A stretch of 64,000 nucleotides of DNA. Origin: Nemania diffusa. Taxonomy: Eukaryota; Ascomycota; Sordariomycetes; Xylariales; Xylariaceae. Shown one piece after another: positions 60,501-64,000 of this stretch. Below the pieces are notes generated by a model, which worked only from the letters and a program-made list of their open reading frames with translations, made no database searches and was not told the DNA's origin. Position numbers and translations under genes: made by a program. Location: the NCBI GenBank assembly GCA_038501195.1, contig JBBPUQ010000004.1, positions 1,364,001-1,428,000 of the forward strand, given 5' to 3'. Each line of letters opens with the position of its first letter. Position 1 is the stretch's first letter.

Positions 60501-60682
60501 CAGCGGTTCACAGCTCGAGCAAAAACACTTGCACTGATATCTAGAAAGCCGTCTGAAGGGTCAGATGATTTCGCAATGGAGTATAAGATGCGGGTTGGGT
60601 CGGATTCAGCTATCTCATCTACCAAGGCAGGCAATATCCGAGTCCCGGCATTAGTAGGAGATGCTGGTGGTAGGGCCGTCAT
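57557..60682 (-). CDS. NRPS-like carboxylic acid reductase (A-T-R)
   Basis: Single exon, 1041 residues. The adenylation domain covers about 1-550, with core motif LHTSGSTGLPKP (184-195), NCIGSTECG (329-337) and YKGRSDDIIVFSNGEKL (414-430). The carrier domain has the phosphopantetheine serine in GLDSL (S589). The reductase domain runs from about 676 to the end, with Rossmann motif TGSTGSLGSY (681-690) and the Y-x3-K in GYAESK. The enzyme would activate a carboxylic acid with ATP, load it as a thioester and release an aldehyde using NADPH. The domain order is that of StbB/AscB, which reduce a prenylated orsellinic-type acid. A UbiA prenyltransferase lies directly upstream on the same strand. 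No condensation domain is present. The substrate assignment is inference. Confidence 0.92.
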   Translation of the reverse strand: MTALPPASPTNAGTRILPALVDEIAESDPTRILYSIAKSSDPSDGFLDISASVFARAVNRCAWYLRKHLGPGHNFPVVTYIGPQDLVYAIIVLACNKAGYAPLFNSPRNSLDIHLHILGTTGCEVFLFPPNFPLPVIQEILAARPMRALEIPGIQHWLEDATDVPLFPYTKTFAQAKYDPFAILHTSGSTGLPKPITLTHGTIAPIDAFTALPLLGHQPTFPALCINTRVYLGVPFFHSAGLCLFLPGCIFSGFTAVLGPFPPSGIVANGVHVHGNVQHSVLTPFTLIDLAKDPDQVKNLARLNHLVFGGGLLPEELGNLLSSHTRLLNCIGSTECGVFPVQLCDPEDWAYLKVSPVLGQEYRHISGDLYEQVIVRSKDLELYQGVFSTFPEIEEWHMKDIYQKHPYKEDVWLYKGRSDDIIVFSNGEKLNPYDMEGTIMENPVVTGVLVTGFGRFQSSLLVETANPPRDDAQKEELINKIWPSVQASNQTCPSYARVHSNMILFTSKEKPMLKASKGTVQRQMTIDLYKAELDALYTTSETSIVDEPYIPNPNYNAEQILEEVLSTCTDISMEGLTHDTDLFERGLDSLQVIVVARKLNNALVARGISQTIDSRTIYANPSIAKLLPILSAYLGGKASSQQVQSNEEKMQSLYASNTKDLPPCRKAPQLMPSGNLVVLLTGSTGSLGSYILKSLVDNPRISKIYCLNRARVSQMATAPISNSRIECFETDFSQPFLGLSQDQYTTLLNEATTIIHAAWRVDFNLAIDSFQVHVNAIRKLIDLSAQSHFKASIFFVSSIGTVSNWQSTAGGGDNVPEEIFTDWSVAQSIGYAESKSVAERLLDTAAKEVGIPVIVCRVGQIAGPTTAAGVWPKQEWLPSLVASSKYIGKLPENLGRAEAIDWIPVDLLGQIMVELATTNSPQSQQAGASVYHVTNPKSTSWGELVPVIKSQIEAAGKGGNAIELVPFESWLDELYKSATTTKPENLAQNPAGKIIEYFRSLLKGAPIRLDTTNATKVSHTLRDLEAVHKGWVENWMRQWAF

Positions 60683-61141
60683 AGCGATGAAATTGTGACA
60701 AGCCCACTTATCGGTGGGCTTTGATAAATTGACAAAGTGAAGTAAATTAATCGACGGGTAGCTAGTGAATCAAAATCAGTTGGAGAAAAGGCCAAAGTAG
60801 AAGAGGAAAAGAGATACTGGTGTTAGTGTTGGGTTAGCCACATGGCACAGGAACAGACTAATTAGAGGGACAAGACCTCCTTGCATATGCACGCATAAAG
60901 AGGGGGGTCTAAAATTAACACCGCTTACATAGGTAGGTAGATGCTTCTAAGTACTAAGTAGTTACACCAGTTCTTTGCTCTAATTCCGGTCAAATATATA
61001 TCCGCAAATTTGGTGGGAGCGTACCATCAGGCTCGGTTTATTAGGAAGGATTTCGGTAAAAATATAGCTGACAATACAAAGAAGCAGCGACTGAAAGTTG
61101 AAGCTGCACCGATCTAGTCTAGTAGAATATATTATACTTAA
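60683..61141. other. Intergenic region between reductase and prenyltransferase genes
   Basis: 459 bp, AT-rich, holding the reductase promoter and the prenyltransferase 3' end. One CATAGGTAGGTAG word lies near 60930. Confidence 0.55.
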
Positions 61142-62179
61142 TCATCTAACGCGGAGTATCTCTAAAATAAGGCCACCCGATATAGACGACCCAACAAACC
61201 ACGTTCCATTCCTAAACCACCATGCACATTCCGTCGGGGCGGTAAAGTCGATCGTGCTCAGCATATATGACAGTGAGGTCATCGTTCCACCACATGTAAC
61301 AGTAATATATCCGTATCCAAAGTTTTGTAAGGATCCTGATGCTAGCAGCATAGCGACAACAATGGAGGAAACACCCCATAACAACGCCCTGGTCCTGCCA
61401 CGAAATTTAACGGCAATGCTTCGAACACCCGCTTTCAGGTCGTCCTCGACATCTTGCTGGGCATATACAGTATCATATACAACTGTCCAGCAGGCATTTG
61501 CGAGATAAAATGCAATCATAGCCTGGATATTCCGATTACTTCGTAGCGCAGCGAAGCTACTAATATCTTTGAAGCACCCATCATCTATTGCAGCTGCACC
61601 CAAGAAAAACCCAATACCGACTTGGATACCGAGGATTGTCTGAGGAAAGTCCGTGAATCGCTTTGCAAAGGGATAAAGAGCGAGAAGAAAAATGCTAGGC
61701 AGTGACACAGCCCAACAGCTTCGTGGGAGGAGGTAAAGGAAGGCGAGAGCCAAAGAGGTTAAGAAAACAGTAAAGATATGTGCTTGGGATAAGGTGACTG
61801 CTCCGCGAGCCACGGGCCGAAGACGACATCTTAAAACTTGTCGATCATATTCATAGTCTAGGCTGTCATTCCAAGAACAGGCCGCTGCACGGAACGACAC
61901 CGTGCCAGCAAAGAGTATAGCGTTCTTGTACACAATATCCGAGAGCGAAAGCGAGACGTGACTGCCGGCGCCCGTTGCGTATAGGGTACCGAATAGGTGT
62001 GGCAGGTAGAAGAGATAGATCCCTGTTGGTCTGTCGATACGTGCCAGCTCACCAAAGGGAACCCAAGATGCTGGAAGGTAGGACAGAATTCCAGACACAG
62101 GACGAGTGTAGCGAGGTAGGCCGGTTTGTTGATTGTCCCTGTCTTTCCCGCTGGTGACAGTGGATGTAACCTTAGACAT
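61142..62179 (-). CDS. UbiA-family aromatic prenyltransferase
   Basis: Single exon, 345 residues with about eight hydrophobic segments. The first Asp-rich motif is NDSLDYEYD (104-112) and the second is YDTVYAQQDVEDD (235-247); both bind magnesium-diphosphate of the prenyl donor. An RIDRPTGIYLFYLPHLFGTL block precedes them, as in 4-hydroxybenzoate prenyltransferase relatives. It resembles COQ2 in topology, but lacks a long mitochondrial leader and sits beside an A-T-R reductase, so a role in meroterpenoid synthesis (StbC/AscA type, farnesylation of an orsellinic-type acid) is more likely than ubiquinone synthesis. Adjacent spacing of 459 bp and the same orientation support co-function. Prenyl chain length cannot be read from sequence. 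Confidence 0.9.
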   Translation of the reverse strand: MSKVTSTVTSGKDRDNQQTGLPRYTRPVSGILSYLPASWVPFGELARIDRPTGIYLFYLPHLFGTLYATGAGSHVSLSLSDIVYKNAILFAGTVSFRAAACSWNDSLDYEYDRQVLRCRLRPVARGAVTLSQAHIFTVFLTSLALAFLYLLPRSCWAVSLPSIFLLALYPFAKRFTDFPQTILGIQVGIGFFLGAAAIDDGCFKDISSFAALRSNRNIQAMIAFYLANACWTVVYDTVYAQQDVEDDLKAGVRSIAVKFRGRTRALLWGVSSIVVAMLLASGSLQNFGYGYITVTCGGTMTSLSYMLSTIDFTAPTECAWWFRNGTWFVGSSISGGLILEILRVR

Positions 62180-63732
62180 TGGATGTTCTCTAATAAGCTC
62201 CGATATAAATTCCCAGCTTTAGCGACTGTCTTGAGAGAGAATGGCTTGCAGGTATGGCCAATGCATTGCTTCCCAACAATCGACCTTTAGCCCCTATAAA
62301 TAGCCATTTACATACCATAAATATGCTCCCAGGCCGGCCATGAGAGCATTTTCGCCGACAAAGCAGCTGAGAGCACTATCAAATCGTCTCTCACTCTTAT
62401 CCGATTTAGCACTACAAGTTCAATGCAGCTTACTAAACATTCAGTATAGCAGCATGTGCACCTAGATACATCCAATAAGGCCCAGGCAGCCAGGCTCGCG
62501 TATGCGACCCTGAGGCGTAAAGAAGAGTGCATGCATATCATGCACTTAGTAATGTGTTAAGTCCTTCTCTCGTGCATATAGCCAATCATGATTATTCCAC
62601 TGTTCCATCGTTCCTATTCTGCGGTTAGGTAAGTTGGGGTAACATCAGCCATCCCTGTCTTCTACCATCTTGCTCTCCGAATAGCTTCAAGGTACGTGTT
62701 AAACCCACAATAATACTTGCCACGGATACTTTATATTTAGAAATGTCTTGCGTCAGTCTCTATCTTGCAGATACTAGATGCATATGTTCCTAGTAAGTAT
62801 TGTGGGCTTAGAACAGTCACGCCCAGTGAAGCGCAAAGGGTTTCTTAAATCTTCCCCTCTAGTTTCAACAATAGAATTTTTGTATTGGTCTGTAGCATTG
62901 TCAGTTTGAAGGTGAAAGATACTATACACAACCTGCATTGTGTGATGATGGTAGATCAATCAGTGAGAAATGATGAATAGAGGGTGGACCCATATTGTCA
63001 CAAATGAATACGGCGTATTAGATGGGTTCCGCTGTAAAGAGTGGAGTGTTTGTGATGATAGGTACCTACACAGTAGCTTTATGATATTGCTGCTGTTGTG
63101 TTGGTGTCAGGGCTTGCGCGTGAGTCCTCTAGCTTATGTTAAATTCCTCCGCTTCTTGTGCCTACTCATGTATAAATAAGGCTCGTTCTATATCAATGTC
63201 ATCCTTTAGCCGTATTCTAGATAAAATTAAATTAGTTGATACGCATTGAACTCTAGAGAGCTTTCCCTTCAGAGGAAATATTTTGATAAAGACTACTATT
63301 ATCGAGTTAAGAACTTGATGAATTCTAGGTCGGATCTTATAGTAGATAATGATGGACGATGCGATATATATATGAACAGTTGATAGTTATGGACTTTGTA
63401 GTTGAGAATGGACTGCTGTATATGAAGAAATCATTTTCACTGTAGAATATAACATACAAGATCGGAGCTTTTATGAACGAAGTTCCCTATCGATCGTCAC
63501 TGATCGACTAACATAGATTGAGTTCTTCCCTCCCTTAGAATAGACCATCCCCCCCTCACTTTCTTCCTTTACAAGCTGATCTTCTTGTAGATGGGCTTGG
63601 GAGCCTACTGATGCGGCTGCCCACCTATCTACGGCCGGAGACTGGCCAATATCTGAGAGCTTATAGCCCTGGTTTGACTATAGCGCATTTAGTAGCTGAA
63701 ACCTCTGTACATAGAATAACATATATACTCAC
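62180..63732. other. Intergenic region and 3' part of the partial membrane gene
   Basis: I see no independent gene. The last coding exon(s) of the membrane protein gene that enters from the right may lie between about 63580 and 63660 on the minus strand, but competing acceptors prevent a firm choice. Confidence 0.5.
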
Positions 63733-64000
63733 AAACGCAGGCTTGGCTTTTCGAGCAATATATCGGTCCCATATTGGTTTCAAAGGTGGAATGGATGCAC
63801 AAAAATGCAGAATAAAAATCTCAGCGCTCGTCCATGCATAAAGTTCATATCCAGCCTCAGCTATCGAGCCAGATTTGGGATCGAGGGGCTGCGATAGCTT
63901 GTAGGTCTTAATAGTCGCAGAGATGACGGACAGTATGCCGACCCCAAACAGGGCAGTCAGACCCAATCTCTTGTTGACAGACATTTGTAGCCGCCATACA
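63733..64000 (-). CDS. Rhodopsin-like integral membrane protein, partial (5' end outside window)
   Basis: The minus-strand frame is open to the window edge and reads VWRLQMSVNKRLGLTALFG, then a transmembrane segment VGILSVISATIKTYKL and EIFILHFCASIPPLKPIWDRY. This is the C-terminal half of the fungal Pth11/SAT4-like rhodopsin-domain proteins (seven helices), which are common next to secondary-metabolite genes. The ATG at 63984 is internal: the codons before it continue the family sequence. A GTGAGT donor follows KAKPAF at 63732. At least one more exon is expected downstream; its acceptor is ambiguous. Function (receptor, transport) is unknown. Confidence 0.72.

Overview
This window is nuclear DNA of a filamentous ascomycete (Pezizomycotina, most likely a Sordariomycete). 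The evidence is small GT-AG introns (mostly 50-130 nt) with CTRAY-like branch points, recognisable fungal-only families (GT31 with a Cys-rich tail, DUF3712-like, NWD/NACHT-ankyrin, Pth11/SAT4-type rhodopsin-like membrane protein), and many intergenic copies of a short TACCTAGGTA-type palindrome. No bacterial features, no rRNA and no intact tRNA were seen. I reconstructed gene models by hand from splice sites and reading-frame continuity; none is confirmed by transcript data.

Layout. 1-3.6 kb: empty left flank. 3.6-27.3 kb: housekeeping block. It holds a bHLH factor, a Y-family polymerase (iota type, whose first exon lies 322 nt upstream of the main exon), an SP/TP-rich orphan protein, a Mug190-like SMP/C2 lipid-transfer protein, three nuclear genes for mitochondrial proteins (an Mrp49-type ribosomal protein, cytochrome c oxidase subunit 6b, an MLRQ/B12D-like protein), an RRM protein and the COPII coat subunit Sec31. 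28.3-29.4 kb: a short-chain dehydrogenase, followed by 3.5 kb without genes. 33-38 kb: Sde2 and ribosomal protein eS10 head to head, then a nine-exon zinc polyol dehydrogenase. 40-43 kb: a GT31 glycosyltransferase with an apparent +1 frameshift and a DUF3712-like gene. 43-47.6 kb: gene-free, with an 805-bp long-inverted-repeat transposon flanked by TA. 47.6-51.2 kb: a Hul4-type HECT ubiquitin ligase. 52-55.5 kb: a NACHT-ankyrin STAND (NLR-like) protein. 55.8-64 kb: accessory, metabolite-like region with a secreted metallo-beta-lactamase-fold hydrolase, an A-T-R NRPS-like carboxylic acid reductase, a UbiA prenyltransferase and the 3' part of a rhodopsin-like membrane protein cut by the window end.

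How genes may work together. The A-T-R reductase and UbiA prenyltransferase are tandem on the minus strand. They form the same enzyme pair that, in the ilicicolin/ascochlorin (LL-Z1272beta) pathways, prenylates an orsellinic-type acid and reduces it to the aldehyde. The polyketide synthase of such a pathway is not in this window and would have to lie to the right or elsewhere. The cox6b and MLRQ-like genes share a 430-bp divergent promoter region, as do the Sde2/eS10 and RRM/Sec31 pairs. The most unusual single observation is a probable 3-nt micro-exon in the cox6b gene.
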